Assembly: GCA_017553505.1 (NCBI GenBank)
Contig: JAFZLD010000025.1
Location: 124,001-188,000, forward strand
Reading direction: 5' to 3'
From: Lachnospiraceae bacterium
Lineage (GTDB): Bacteria; Bacillota; Clostridia; Lachnospirales; Lachnospiraceae
DNA: 64,000 bases
The notes below the pieces were generated by a model, which was not told the origin of the DNA, did not search any database, and was given only the letters and a program-made list of their open reading frames with translations. Of this stretch, positions 35,698-44,946 are shown piece by piece. The translations under genes were made by a program, and so were the position numbers. How positions within the stretch are numbered: position 1 is the stretch's first letter; each line of letters begins with the position of its first letter.

Positions 35698-38600
35698 TTG
35701 GGGAAGAAACTTATTATAACCGAGAAACCGTCTGTGGCAAGAGACTTTGCCAGAGTGCTTAGAGTGTCCGGCAATAACAACGGATACATAGAGAACGACA
35801 CGTATGTCATTTCATGGTGTTTCGGCCATCTGGTCGAGATGTCTTATCCTGAAGCCTACGATGAAAAGTATAAGACCTGGAGGCTTGAGGATCTTCCTTT
35901 TTTACCCAAGGAATACAAATACGGAGTAATCCAAAGTTCCAAGGATCAGTATGCCCTCGTGAATAAGCTTTTACACAGGGAAGATATTGATACCGTTTAC
36001 TGGGCAGGCGACTCCGGAAAAGAAGGACAGACAATTGAAGAAAACATTCGAAACTACGGTGGTGTCCGCGAGGGCATGACCGAACTTCGTGTTTGGATAG
36101 ATTCTCAGACTGACGATGAAATTATGCGAGGCATCAGAGAAGCGAAGCCCATGTCTGATTATGCACGCCTTGGCAAGTCCGGTATTATGCGTACCATCGA
36201 GGACTATAGCCTTGGAATTAACTTTTCGAGAGCGCTTTCTGTTAAGTACGGTTGCATGATTAATGATGCTGCAGCAACTTCCAGCTATACCGCGATTGCC
36301 ATAGGCCGAGTTATGACCTGCGTACTTGGAATGGTAGTTAATCGTGAGCGCGAAATCCGTGATTTTATAGAGACACCTTTTTACCGCATTATGGGGTCTT
36401 TTGGTGATGCCGGATTTAAGGGTGAATGGAGAGCGGTTAAGGATTCCAAGTACTTTGAGTCACCGCTTCTGTACAAAGAAAACGGCTTTAAAAAGCGTGA
36501 GAGTGCTGAAGCTCTGATTAACGATTTAACGGGTAAGCCTGCCGTTATTGACTCTATCGAGACTTCAACATCCAACAAACGTGCGCCTTTGCTCTTTAAC
36601 CTTGCCGAGCTTCAGTCGGAATGCTCCAAGATATTCAAGATAAGCCCTGCGCAGACTTTGGATATTGTGCAGGAACTTTATGAAAAGAAACTTACGACTT
36701 ATCCTCGTACAGATGCACGTGTACTTACTACCGCAATTGCCAAGGAGATAAGCAAGAATATCCGCGGACTTACGGGTTATCCCGAAATGGCTTCTTTTGC
36801 CAAGAATATTCTGGATAATCGCATGTATGTCGGAATCGAGAAGAGTGCGTACACCGATGATTCGAAGGTTACCGATCACTATGCTATTATTCCGACGGGA
36901 CAGACTCAGGCTATCGGTGCACTCTCAGACCTTGCCAAATCTGTATATAACCTTATTTGTAAGAGATTCCTGTCCATTTTCTATCCGGCTGCCGAGTATA
37001 AGAATGTCAAGATGACAGTTGTGTCAGATGGCGAAAAGTTCTTCACATCAGCCAAAGTTTTGTCGAAGAAAGGCTACATGGAAGTTGCCGGAGTTTACGA
37101 AAAGAAAGAATCCGACGACGATGAAGGCAGCGACGATAATTCACACAAAGAAGAACTTCTTGCATTTGCCGGAACTGCAAAAAAGGGCGATGAGATAGTA
37201 GTTCAAGGTTACGAGATTAAAGAAGGTAAGACATCCCCGCCCAAGCGATATACCTCAGGTAACCTGATTCTTGCTATGGAGAATGCGGGTAACCTTATAG
37301 AGGATGAAGAACTTCGCGAACAGATTAAGAAGTCCGGTATCGGTACATCCGCAACTCGCGGCGAGATACTGGATAAACTTGTTCGCATTAAATATCTTAA
37401 TCAGAACCAGAAGACTCAGATTATTACCCCCGAGAAGCTTGGTGAGATGATTTATGAAGTAGTTAAACTTTCTGTTCCTACACTTCTCAATCCCGAAATG
37501 ACAGCTAACTGGGAGATGGGACTTGAGGGTATTATTAACGGAACGGTTGACGACGTCGAATATAGGTCTAAGCTTGAAGACTACATCAGACGTGAGACCA
37601 CCAAAATGATTTCTTTTGACCTTACCGAGCAGATTGCGAGAAACATTAATCGCTTTACCGGAAAGGATTCAAAAGGAGTTGCGACACGTAAGAAACTCGG
37701 CATTAAGTGCCCTATGTGCGGTGGCGAGCTTACTACAACTTCTTTCGGATACGGTTGCAGCAATTACTTTGACGAGACGATTAAATGTAAGTTCAATGTC
37801 GGAACGATTGCGGGTGTTGATTTGCCCGAAGAAGATTTTGTGAATCTTGTGACCGAAGGCAAAACAAAGGTTATCGACGGCTTTGTAGGCAAGAACAAGA
37901 AGCCTTTCAGTGCTGCACTTGTTATGAGCAAAGACGACAATGGTGTCATTAACGTAAACTTTGATTTCTCCCAAGTTCCCGCAAGATACCTGGAAGGTGC
38001 TGTGTGTCCTGCCTGCGGTAAGCGTTTGATGATTACCGGTTACGGTGTGACCTGTGAAGATAGGACAAAAGAAAACGGATGCTACTTCGGCATAGGCGAG
38101 ATAGCCGGTAAGCATCTGGATGATGATACGATAATTAAGCTCATTAACGAAGGCGCCACCGATATCATTACAGGATTTAAATCCAAAAGCAATGCAAAAT
38201 TTAATGCAAAGTTAAAACTTATCACTGATGAAAACGGCAAGAAATCCGTCGCATTCGACTTTGAAGGCATAGAAGCCGAGAAACTCAAAGATTGCAAGTG
38301 CCCGGATTGCGGAAGCGATATTATTATCAAGTCTGCGGGCTATGGATGCTCGGCTTTTGACGCTGCCAAAGAAGACTCATGTAAATTCTTCATAGGTAAG
38401 ACCATTGCAGGCAAGACAATTTCGCCCGCGGTAGCCGAGAAACTGATCAAAGAAGGCAAGACCGAAACCTTGCGTGGATTCAAGGGTAAGAGTGGCAAGA
38501 AATTTGATGCGGTATTAATCCTCCAAAAGACCGAATCAGGCAGAACCGAAGTCGTATTTGACTTTGACAATGTCGAGTCCAAGGTGGTGGAAGGTGTAAA

Positions 38601-39459
38601 ATGTCCCGCATGCGGCGGAAATATCGTGGTTACTCAATACGGCTTCGCCTGTGAAAACAGATTTGCCGAAGAGAATAAGTGTAATTTTTCCATAGGCGAA
38701 ATAGCAGGTAAGAAAATATCCGAAGCCGATGTCAAAGAACTTCTTACCAACGGCATTTCCAAGACCATCAGAGGCTTCAAAGGAAAGTCCAAGAAAGCAT
38801 TTGATGCCTGCCTTAAGCTTAATATTACAGAAGACGGCAAGAAAGAAATCGTCTTTGACTTCGAAAACGTCGAGGAAAAGACAATAAAAGACGTAAAGTG
38901 TCCTGTCTGTGGCGGAGATATAGTTAAGACCAAATTTGGGTTCGGCTGCAAAAACTATAATCGCGAGAATCCCGAAGCCGGCTGCCGATTTAATGTCGGT
39001 ACGATTTCAGGTGTAAAGATTACCGAGGCAATCCTAAAGGAACTCCTTAATAACGAGACAACTTCCGTCATATCGGGCTTTAAGTCCAAATCGGGTAATT
39101 CTTTTGATGCCAAGCTTACACTTGCCAGAAATGAAGAAGGCGTCGTTACCGGCTGTAAGTTTGTTTTTGAAGACGAAGACAAAGTTATGGAGAATGTTAA
39201 GTGCCCCAAATGCGGAAGTTCAATCATTAAAGGACATATGGGCTATCGTTGCGCTTCCTACGTAAGAGAAGGCGATGGCTGTAAGTTCTTCGTGGGCAAG
39301 ATCGCGGGCGTTGAATTGCCGGAAGAACAATTTACCAAACTGATTACCGACAAGAAAACAGACAGAATTCAAGGCTTTTTAAGCAAAAAAGGCTCCGTAT
39401 TCGACGCAGTATTAAAACTTGATGAAAATTCAAATATTGTATTTGATTTTGAGTCGTAG
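35698..39459 (+). CDS. topB: DNA topoisomerase III with six C-terminal zinc-ribbon repeat modules
   Basis: Type IA topoisomerase acting on negatively supercoiled or recombining DNA. The N-terminal part is complete: TOPRIM start LIITEKPSVARDFA, the acidic site AGDSGKEGQTIEE, and active-site Tyr335 in TTYPRTDARVL. From residue about 670 to the end at 1253 there are six consecutive modules of about 97 residues. Each opens with a CPxCG pair and continues with Cys residues, an IAGK/V-type strand, a GFKxKS-like segment and a final FDF. These correspond to the topoisomerase C-terminal repeat (Toprim_Crpt). The protein is therefore much longer than the 690-900 residues usual for TopB. The start is TTG with AAGGGA upstream. 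Confidence 0.93.
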   Translation: MGKKLIITEKPSVARDFARVLRVSGNNNGYIENDTYVISWCFGHLVEMSYPEAYDEKYKTWRLEDLPFLPKEYKYGVIQSSKDQYALVNKLLHREDIDTVYWAGDSGKEGQTIEENIRNYGGVREGMTELRVWIDSQTDDEIMRGIREAKPMSDYARLGKSGIMRTIEDYSLGINFSRALSVKYGCMINDAAATSSYTAIAIGRVMTCVLGMVVNREREIRDFIETPFYRIMGSFGDAGFKGEWRAVKDSKYFESPLLYKENGFKKRESAEALINDLTGKPAVIDSIETSTSNKRAPLLFNLAELQSECSKIFKISPAQTLDIVQELYEKKLTTYPRTDARVLTTAIAKEISKNIRGLTGYPEMASFAKNILDNRMYVGIEKSAYTDDSKVTDHYAIIPTGQTQAIGALSDLAKSVYNLICKRFLSIFYPAAEYKNVKMTVVSDGEKFFTSAKVLSKKGYMEVAGVYEKKESDDDEGSDDNSHKEELLAFAGTAKKGDEIVVQGYEIKEGKTSPPKRYTSGNLILAMENAGNLIEDEELREQIKKSGIGTSATRGEILDKLVRIKYLNQNQKTQIITPEKLGEMIYEVVKLSVPTLLNPEMTANWEMGLEGIINGTVDDVEYRSKLEDYIRRETTKMISFDLTEQIARNINRFTGKDSKGVATRKKLGIKCPMCGGELTTTSFGYGCSNYFDETIKCKFNVGTIAGVDLPEEDFVNLVTEGKTKVIDGFVGKNKKPFSAALVMSKDDNGVINVNFDFSQVPARYLEGAVCPACGKRLMITGYGVTCEDRTKENGCYFGIGEIAGKHLDDDTIIKLINEGATDIITGFKSKSNAKFNAKLKLITDENGKKSVAFDFEGIEAEKLKDCKCPDCGSDIIIKSAGYGCSAFDAAKEDSCKFFIGKTIAGKTISPAVAEKLIKEGKTETLRGFKGKSGKKFDAVLILQKTESGRTEVVFDFDNVESKVVEGVKCPACGGNIVVTQYGFACENRFAEENKCNFSIGEIAGKKISEADVKELLTNGISKTIRGFKGKSKKAFDACLKLNITEDGKKEIVFDFENVEEKTIKDVKCPVCGGDIVKTKFGFGCKNYNRENPEAGCRFNVGTISGVKITEAILKELLNNETTSVISGFKSKSGNSFDAKLTLARNEEGVVTGCKFVFEDEDKVMENVKCPKCGSSIIKGHMGYRCASYVREGDGCKFFVGKIAGVELPEEQFTKLITDKKTDRIQGFLSKKGSVFDAVLKLDENSNIVFDFES

Positions 39460-39521
39460 ATGGAATATTATTTTATGCGGAGTTAATTCTGATATTTTAT
39501 ATTAAGTAATTGGAGGGCATT

Positions 39522-40193
39522 ATGGCTGACATTACTATTTCTGATTTATATACACTTGACGAAACGCTGGCCAAGGACCTTCTTTTGACGGTAACTTATC
39601 CTTGGGAAGCGCTTCCTAAGATTAAGGATTATATACTTGAACTCGGAAGCAAGCTTTCGCCCGATGAGTATGATTACAAAGGCGACAACGTATGGATTCA
39701 TAAGACCGCCAAGATTTATCCCAACAACTATATCGCAGGCCCCTGTATTATTGGTGCCGAAACCGAGGTTCGTCCCGGTGCGTTTATAAGAGGCAATGTT
39801 ATTGTCGGCGACGGTTGTGTGGTAGGTAATTCGACGGAGCTTAAGAACGTTATTCTTTTTAATAAAGTTCAGGTTCCTCACTATAATTATGTAGGCGATT
39901 CAATTCTTGGATTTAAAGCTCACATGGGTGCAGGCTCCATTACATCCAATGTTAAGAGTGATAAGAAACTTGTAGTTGTACACAACGAAGGCGAACGTAT
40001 CGAAACCGGACTCAAGAAATTTGGTGCAATGCTCGGCGACAATGTTGAGGTCGGATGTAACAGCGTTCTCAATCCCGGTACCGTAATCGGCAAGTGGAGT
40101 AACGTATATCCCACATCGTGCGTAAGAGGTGTAATTCCCGCGCATTCAATACACAAAAACAACGGCACGGTTATTCAGAAAAGGGAAGATTAA
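39522..40193 (+). CDS. Left-handed beta-helix (hexapeptide) transferase-like protein
   Basis: 223 residues. The N-terminal 60 residues (YPWEALPKIKDYILELG) lead into hexapeptide repeats such as GPCIIGAETEVRPGAFIRG and VIVGDGCVVGNSTELKN. This fold resembles the acetyltransferase half of GlmU, but there is no nucleotidyltransferase domain. Such stand-alone proteins are often labelled UDP-N-acetylglucosamine pyrophosphorylase-related in Clostridia; the substrate is unknown. The HYNYVGDSILG and AHMGAGSITSN blocks align with the GlmU active-site region. GGAGGG lies four to five bases before the ATG. Confidence 0.8.
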   Translation: MADITISDLYTLDETLAKDLLLTVTYPWEALPKIKDYILELGSKLSPDEYDYKGDNVWIHKTAKIYPNNYIAGPCIIGAETEVRPGAFIRGNVIVGDGCVVGNSTELKNVILFNKVQVPHYNYVGDSILGFKAHMGAGSITSNVKSDKKLVVVHNEGERIETGLKKFGAMLGDNVEVGCNSVLNPGTVIGKWSNVYPTSCVRGVIPAHSIHKNNGTVIQKRED

Positions 40194-40212
40194 TAACCGT
40201 ACGTGTTTAATA

Positions 40213-40240
40213 AAAAATACTGGATTTTTCAGTATTTTTA
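40213..40240 (+). terminator. Terminator-like hairpin after the beta-helix gene
   Basis: AAAAATACTG (40213-40222) pairs with CAGTATTTTT (40230-40239), so the stem itself supplies the T-run. It separates the beta-helix gene from the NifU-like gene. Confidence 0.6.
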
Positions 40241-40291
40241 TGCAACAATGGAAGTTGCGATTATTATTTGTTTGAAAGGAGTAAACAATTC

Positions 40292-40996
40292 ATGATTTAT
40301 TCAAAAGAAGTTGAAGAAATGTGCCCTGTTAAACTGGGTGTAAACCATGGCTGTGCTCCCATTCCCGAAGAGGCTAAATGGGTTAAGGCTAAGAATGTTT
40401 CTGACATTTCCGGTTACACACACGGTATCGGCTGGTGCGCTCCTCAGCAGGGTGCCTGCAAGCTTTCTTTGAACGTTAAGGAAGGTATCATTCAGGAGGC
40501 TTTGGTTGAGACAATCGGATGCTCCGGTATGACTCACTCTGCAGCAATGGCAGCTGAAATCTTACCCGGACGTACCGTTTTGGAGGCTCTTAATACAGAC
40601 CTTGTTTGTGACGCTATCAACACCGCTATGAGAGAATTATTCTTACAGATCGTTTACGGACGTACACAGTCCGCATTCTCTGAGGATGGTCTTGCTATCG
40701 GTGCAGGTCTTGAAGACCTTGGTAAGGGTACCCGTTCAATGGTTGGTACCACTTACGGTACTCTTAAGAAGGGTCCTCGTTACCTTGAACTTACTGACGG
40801 TTATATCACAGGTATCGCTCTTGACGAAGAAGACGCTATCATCGGTTACAAGTATGTAAACTTTGGTAAGATGATGGACTTCATCAAGAAGGGCGACGAT
40901 GCTCAGACCGCTCTTGACAAGGCTTCCGGCCAGTACGGACGCGTTCAGGATGCTGTTAAGATTATCGATCCCAGAACCGACAAAGAAGTAAAGTAA
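40292..40996 (+). CDS. NifU/IscU-like iron-sulfur scaffold protein
   Basis: 234-residue protein with an IscU-like core: QGACKLSL and ETIGCSGMTHSAAMAAEIL align with the first and second cluster-cysteine segments of IscU. The third IscU cysteine (HCS) is not seen, and additional cysteines (VNHGCAP, GWCAPQ) lie near the N-terminus. The C-terminal extension (FGKMMDFIKKGDDAQ onward) is not part of IscU. An AAAGGAG site supports the start at MIYSKEV. It is paired with the GGGtGRT gene 13 bases downstream, a combination I know from many Clostridia. Role in Fe-S assembly is inferred from the core. Confidence 0.8.
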   Translation: MIYSKEVEEMCPVKLGVNHGCAPIPEEAKWVKAKNVSDISGYTHGIGWCAPQQGACKLSLNVKEGIIQEALVETIGCSGMTHSAAMAAEILPGRTVLEALNTDLVCDAINTAMRELFLQIVYGRTQSAFSEDGLAIGAGLEDLGKGTRSMVGTTYGTLKKGPRYLELTDGYITGIALDEEDAIIGYKYVNFGKMMDFIKKGDDAQTALDKASGQYGRVQDAVKIIDPRTDKEVK

Positions 40997-41009
40997 GGAG
41001 GAGACTAAG

Positions 41010-42029
41010 ATGGCATTATTTGAATCATATGAAAGAAGAGAGCCCCAGATTCTTGCCGTATTAAAGAACTACGGTATCTCTTCCATCGAAGAATGTAAGA
41101 CAATTACAGATGCTGCAGGTATCGATGTATATCATCTTATCGAAGGCATTCAGCCCATCTGTTTTGAAAACGCTAAGTGGGCATACACTGTAGGCGCTGC
41201 AATCGCTATTAAGAAAGGTTGCCGCAGAGCAGCAGATGCAGCTGCAGCAATCGGCGAAGGCCTTCAGGCTTTCTGTATTCCCGGTTCCGTAGCAGACACC
41301 CGTAAGGTAGGTCTTGGTCACGGTAACCTTGGTAAGATGCTTCTTGAAGAAGACACCGAGTGCTTCGCTTTCCTTGCAGGTCACGAGTCATTCGCAGCAG
41401 CAGAAGGCGCTATCGGTATCGCTGAGAAAGCTAACAGAGTTCGTAAGACTCCCTTAAGAGTTATTCTTAACGGTCTCGGCAAGGACGCTGCTCAGATTAT
41501 TTCCCGTATCAACGGCTTTACTTTCGTAGAGACCGAATACGATCCTTACACCAACACTGTTAAGGAAGTTTCCAGAAAGTGCTACTCCAAGGACGCTAAC
41601 AGCCCTCGTGCAAAGGTTAACTGCTATGGTGCCAATGATGTAAGCGAAGGCGTTGCAATCATGTGGAAGGAGAACGTTGACGTATCCATCACCGGTAACT
41701 CCACCAACCCCACCAGATTCCAGCATCCCGTTGCAGGTACTTACAAGAAGGAAAGACTTGAGAAGGGCAAGAAGTACTTCTCAGTAGCATCAGGCGGTGG
41801 TACAGGACGTACACTTCACCCCGATAACATGGCTGCAGGTCCCGCTTCCTACGGTATGACAGATACCATGGGTCGTATGCACTCTGACGCTCAGTTCGCA
41901 GGTTCTTCTTCAGTTCCCGCACACGTTGAGATGATGGGTCTTATCGGCGCAGGTAACAACCCTATGGTTGGTATGACCGTTTCCACAGCAGTATCTATCG
42001 AAGAAGCTGCTAAGGCAGGTAAGTTCTAA
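41010..42029 (+). CDS. GGGtGRT family protein (PF14057), function unknown
   Basis: 339 residues with the family-defining SGGGTGRTLHPDNMAAGPAS block, followed by a Gly/Met-rich C-terminus (GLIGAGNNPMVGMTVSTAVS). Earlier is CYGANDVSEGVAIMWKE. The family has no established activity. It almost always neighbours the NifU-like gene, as here, and a strong AAGGAGGAGA precedes its ATG, so the two probably act together. No membrane segment or signal peptide. Codon use looks like that of a highly expressed gene (few rare codons, AAG/GGT/GCT rich). Confidence 0.88.
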   Translation: MALFESYERREPQILAVLKNYGISSIEECKTITDAAGIDVYHLIEGIQPICFENAKWAYTVGAAIAIKKGCRRAADAAAAIGEGLQAFCIPGSVADTRKVGLGHGNLGKMLLEEDTECFAFLAGHESFAAAEGAIGIAEKANRVRKTPLRVILNGLGKDAAQIISRINGFTFVETEYDPYTNTVKEVSRKCYSKDANSPRAKVNCYGANDVSEGVAIMWKENVDVSITGNSTNPTRFQHPVAGTYKKERLEKGKKYFSVASGGGTGRTLHPDNMAAGPASYGMTDTMGRMHSDAQFAGSSSVPAHVEMMGLIGAGNNPMVGMTVSTAVSIEEAAKAGKF

Positions 42030-42058
42030 GTTTCATAGGAACATTTAAAGATAATAAA

Positions 42059-42096
42059 AACCCCTGTTTCCGTAAGGAAGCAGGGGTTAAATTTTT
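42059..42096. terminator. Bidirectional terminator between GGGtGRT gene and the lipoprotein gene
   Basis: AACCCCTGTTTCC (42059-42071) pairs with GGAAGCAGGGGTT (42076-42088) around a GTAA loop. T-rich runs lie on both sides (AAATTTTTG on plus, TTTTTATTATC on minus). Confidence 0.85.
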
Positions 42097-42103
42097 GTTT
42101 TAT

Positions 42104-42592
42104 TTAGTTACCGAAAGAAATCGATTCGTCCTTGGGATATTCTCCGTGAAGAAGAGTAATTATATACTGGATTCGCTTGTTGGTTCTTTTGTAACATTCA
42201 AGAGCAGCTTCAAGTGTATGTTCATTGTAAGCGCCGTCGGAAAAAGAATCATGTAAATATCCGTTTGCCTGAGTCATATAATCCGCAGCTGACTTGGCAA
42301 TATCTCCGATATAAGCAAAAGTCTCGGGAACGCCTTCGGTAGGTACCGTAAGCTGAGACATAGCGGTGATTTCTTTTTCAAGAACATCAAACTGCTCAAA
42401 TAACTTGGATACCGCATCCTGATCTTCAGGATTGATACTGTTTATATCTGTATTAACCTTATCTAAGCTTTCGAAAAACTTCTCCATCGAAGCTCTATAT
42501 TCCTTGGCAGCGCCGGAACCTTTGGCTCCGCATCCGCACAGAAGAACTGCCGTAAGCATAATACATATAAGAACTTTCGTATATTTTCTCAT
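42104..42592 (-). CDS. Putative lipoprotein of unknown function (162 residues)
   Basis: N-terminal lipoprotein signal: MRKYTKVLICIMLTAVLLCGC, where the lipobox is LCGC. The mature part is helical and acidic (KEYRASMEKFFESLDKVNTD and similar segments), resembling small helical-bundle lipoproteins; I do not recognise a named family. A GGAGG site five bases upstream supports the start at MRKYTKV, four residues after an alternative. Monocistronic on the minus strand and ending in the shared terminator. Confidence 0.75.
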   Translation of the reverse strand: MRKYTKVLICIMLTAVLLCGCGAKGSGAAKEYRASMEKFFESLDKVNTDINSINPEDQDAVSKLFEQFDVLEKEITAMSQLTVPTEGVPETFAYIGDIAKSAADYMTQANGYLHDSFSDGAYNEHTLEAALECYKRTNKRIQYIITLLHGEYPKDESISFGN

Positions 42593-42678
42593 AAAAACCT
42601 CCAATGTTTCACACCACTTAAAGATATCATATTAACAGACTAAATACAATTTAAAAAACTTTTAAATTGTATTAACTA

Positions 42679-42708
42679 TTGCACATTCATGCTTTAGTGT
42701 GGTAAAAT
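42679..42708 (+). promoter_or_regulatory. Promoter of the ilvB-ilvN-leuCD locus
   Basis: TTGCAC (42679-42684), an 18-base spacer and TAAAAT (42703-42708), preceded by TGG (extended -10), lie about 45 bases before the ilvB copy 2 start. Confidence 0.55.
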
Positions 42709-42753
42709 TTTACATTGAAACAAATAAAGAAAATCTATTAACGAGGTGACAGG

Positions 42754-44373
42754 ATGATTGGAGCAGATGCATTGGTGAAAGCCCTCTCTGAAGAGAAGGT
42801 TAAATACGTATTCGGCTATCCCGGTGTTGCAATTTGTCCTTTTTACAACTCCATTCTCAATTCCGATATTGAGACGGTACTTGTAAGAACCGAGCAGAAT
42901 GCAGCCCATATGGCAAGCGGCCTTGCCAGAATTTCCGGAGAAGTGGGTGTCTGCGCCGTCACAAGCGGCCCCGGTGCCACCAATTTAATTACAGGTATTG
43001 CAACTGCTTTTGCAGACAGTATACCGCTTGTATGTATTACGGGACAGGTTAATTCATCACTTCTCGGATCCGACGTATTCCAGGAAGCCGATATCACAGG
43101 TGCCGTAGAGTCATTTGTTAAATACAGCTATCTTGTTAAGGATGTTAACGACATCCCCAGAGTCATGAAAGAAGCATTCCACATCGCCAGAACCGGTCGT
43201 AAGGGACCCGTTCTTGTAGACGTGCCGATTGATATTCAGAATGCCGAAATAAAGAAATTCAAATATCCCGAAGAAGTAAACATGCGTACCTACAAGCCTA
43301 CGGTTGTGGGTAACTATGCGCAGATTAAGAAGATGGTTAAGGCACTTGAAAAGGCCAAGAGACCCGTTATCTGTGCCGGTGGCGGTGTACTTCTTGCAGA
43401 TGCACAGAAGGAGCTTAAGAAGTTCTCAGAGACCTTTAAGATTCCCGTTGTATCTACAATGATGGGTATCGGTTCTATGCCTACAGCTCATCCTATGTAC
43501 TTTGGTATGGTCGGTAACAACGGCAAGGCATATGCTAACAGAGCCATGAACGAATCCGACTTACTTATCATGGTAGGCGCGAGAGTGGCCGACAGAGCCG
43601 TTAATCAGCCTGATTTAATTACTGAAAACAAAGTCCTTATTCACATAGACGTTGACCCTGCGGAGATAGGTAAGAACTGCGGTCCCACAATCCCTATCGT
43701 AGGCGACGCCAAGAATATTTTTGAGCAGCTTCTTTCTTTTGAAATGACCCTTGATACCAAGGAATGGCTCACGACTCTTAACGAGTATAAAAAGAAAATG
43801 GTTGTCAAAAGAAATCCGAATCCCAAGTTTACAGACCCGGAGGCATTTATCAAGCTTTTGTCTGCCAAGATGAAGGATGACGGAATATATGTGGCCGATG
43901 TCGGACAGAATCAGATTTGGTCTTGCGCTTATCACGAGGTTAAGAAAGGTCGATTCATGACCAGTGGCGGTATGGGCACCATGGGATATTCAATTCCCGC
44001 AGCATTGGGAGCCAAGCTTGCAGCTCCTAAGAAGCAGGTAATCGCAGTTTGCGGCGACGGTTCTTTCCAGATGTCCATGATGGAACTTGCTACCATTAAT
44101 CAGGTTAAGAAAGGCGTTAAAATTATTGTACTTAAGAATAATTACCTTGGTATGGTACGTGAGTATCAGCACTTTACATACAAGGACAATTATTCCGTGG
44201 TAGAACTTAATGACTATCCGAACCTTGAGCTTTTGGCCAAGGCTTACGATATGGGCTACATAAAAGTTGAAAATACGAGTAAAGCCGAAGCGGCGATAGA
44301 CCTTCTTTTGAAAGACGACAAGTCTTGCATTATGGAAGTTATGGTTGATCCGATGGATATCGTTAAAGGTTAG
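42754..44373 (+). CDS. ilvB: Acetolactate synthase large subunit (copy 2)
   Basis: 539-residue paralogue of the protein at 16.6 kb. Catalytic Glu47 is kept (VRTEQNAAHMASGLA), as are the TPP block GDGSFQMSMMELATI and KNNYLGMVREYQHFT. The sequences differ enough to be old paralogues (YPGVAICPF here, YPGGTILNV there). GAGGTGACAGG precedes the ATG. It is directly followed by two small-subunit genes, so this copy sits in the regulated holoenzyme operon. Which paralogue pairs with which small subunit cannot be told. Confidence 0.94.
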   Translation: MIGADALVKALSEEKVKYVFGYPGVAICPFYNSILNSDIETVLVRTEQNAAHMASGLARISGEVGVCAVTSGPGATNLITGIATAFADSIPLVCITGQVNSSLLGSDVFQEADITGAVESFVKYSYLVKDVNDIPRVMKEAFHIARTGRKGPVLVDVPIDIQNAEIKKFKYPEEVNMRTYKPTVVGNYAQIKKMVKALEKAKRPVICAGGGVLLADAQKELKKFSETFKIPVVSTMMGIGSMPTAHPMYFGMVGNNGKAYANRAMNESDLLIMVGARVADRAVNQPDLITENKVLIHIDVDPAEIGKNCGPTIPIVGDAKNIFEQLLSFEMTLDTKEWLTTLNEYKKKMVVKRNPNPKFTDPEAFIKLLSAKMKDDGIYVADVGQNQIWSCAYHEVKKGRFMTSGGMGTMGYSIPAALGAKLAAPKKQVIAVCGDGSFQMSMMELATINQVKKGVKIIVLKNNYLGMVREYQHFTYKDNYSVVELNDYPNLELLAKAYDMGYIKVENTSKAEAAIDLLLKDDKSCIMEVMVDPMDIVKG

Positions 44374-44386
44374 TCGGGAGGCGCAT

Positions 44387-44875
44387 ATGAAGAAATTATA
44401 TTCGGTTTTGGTAGAAAACAGATCGGGTGTACTCAGCAAGGTATCCGGACTTTTTGCAAGAAGATGCTTTAACATCGATTCTTTGGTTGTAGGCGAGACC
44501 TTCGATCCCGAAGTATCCAATATGACTATCGTAAGTTCCGGTGATGAACGTACACTTGAACAGATAGAGAAACAGCTTAACAAAAAGCTTGATGTTATTA
44601 AGGTTAAAACCTTCAAAGAAGAGCAGGCAATCGCAAGAGAGCTTATGCTTATAAAGGTTAAAGTAAATAAGTCAAACCGAAAGGACATCCTTGAAATCTG
44701 CGAGATATGCAGAGCAGAAATCGTTGATATGAGTAACACTCATCTTATGATTCAGATTTGCGATACTCCCGAGAAAATCAAGGTTTTCCGCACTATGCTT
44801 TCGGGTATAAGCGTAGTTGAAGTGGCTCGCACCGGCACTTTAGCGCTTCCCAAATGTAATGATTTAGAGAATTAA
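44387..44875 (+). CDS. ilvN: Acetolactate synthase small subunit (first copy)
   Basis: 162 residues with an N-terminal ACT domain (VLVENRSGVLSKVSGLFARR then FNIDSLVVGET), the region that binds valine in regulated enzymes, and the C-terminal IlvN domain (ARELMLIKVKV, EICRAEIVDMS). GGGAGGCGC is six bases from the ATG; the frame extends upstream into ilvB but without a site. It starts 13 bases after the ilvB stop. Confidence 0.93.
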   Translation: MKKLYSVLVENRSGVLSKVSGLFARRCFNIDSLVVGETFDPEVSNMTIVSSGDERTLEQIEKQLNKKLDVIKVKTFKEEQAIARELMLIKVKVNKSNRKDILEICEICRAEIVDMSNTHLMIQICDTPEKIKVFRTMLSGISVVEVARTGTLALPKCNDLEN

Positions 44876-44886
44876 AGCATTTTTTA

Positions 44887-44915
44887 TTGACTTTTGTCTG
44901 TGTAGTAGTTACTAT
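44887..44915 (+). promoter_or_regulatory. Possible internal promoter before the second ilvN
   Basis: TTGACT (44887-44892), 17 bases and TACTAT (44910-44915) lie about 30 bases upstream of the second small-subunit gene, in a gap of 71 bases. It would allow ilvN-ilvC expression independent of ilvB. Confidence 0.45.
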
Positions 44916-44946
44916 AAATATTAATTTAAGTGAAACGGAGACGAAA

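Noticed and set aside
37700-39459. The regular repeats at the end of topB looked at first like a DNA repeat or CRISPR-like array
   Set aside because: They are protein-level repeats of about 290 bases inside one open frame with divergent DNA, not short identical repeats.
42709-42753. T-box or leucine/isoleucine attenuator before the branched-chain genes, trpS or argH
   Set aside because: The spaces between promoter and start are under 80 bases at 42.7, 13.8, 3.4 and 29.95 kb, too short for a T-box, and no T-box sequence or leader peptide was seen.
44345-44386. Longer ilvN frame beginning inside ilvB
   Set aside because: A GGGAGG site is placed for the ATG at 44387 and the extra residues are not part of the ACT domain.
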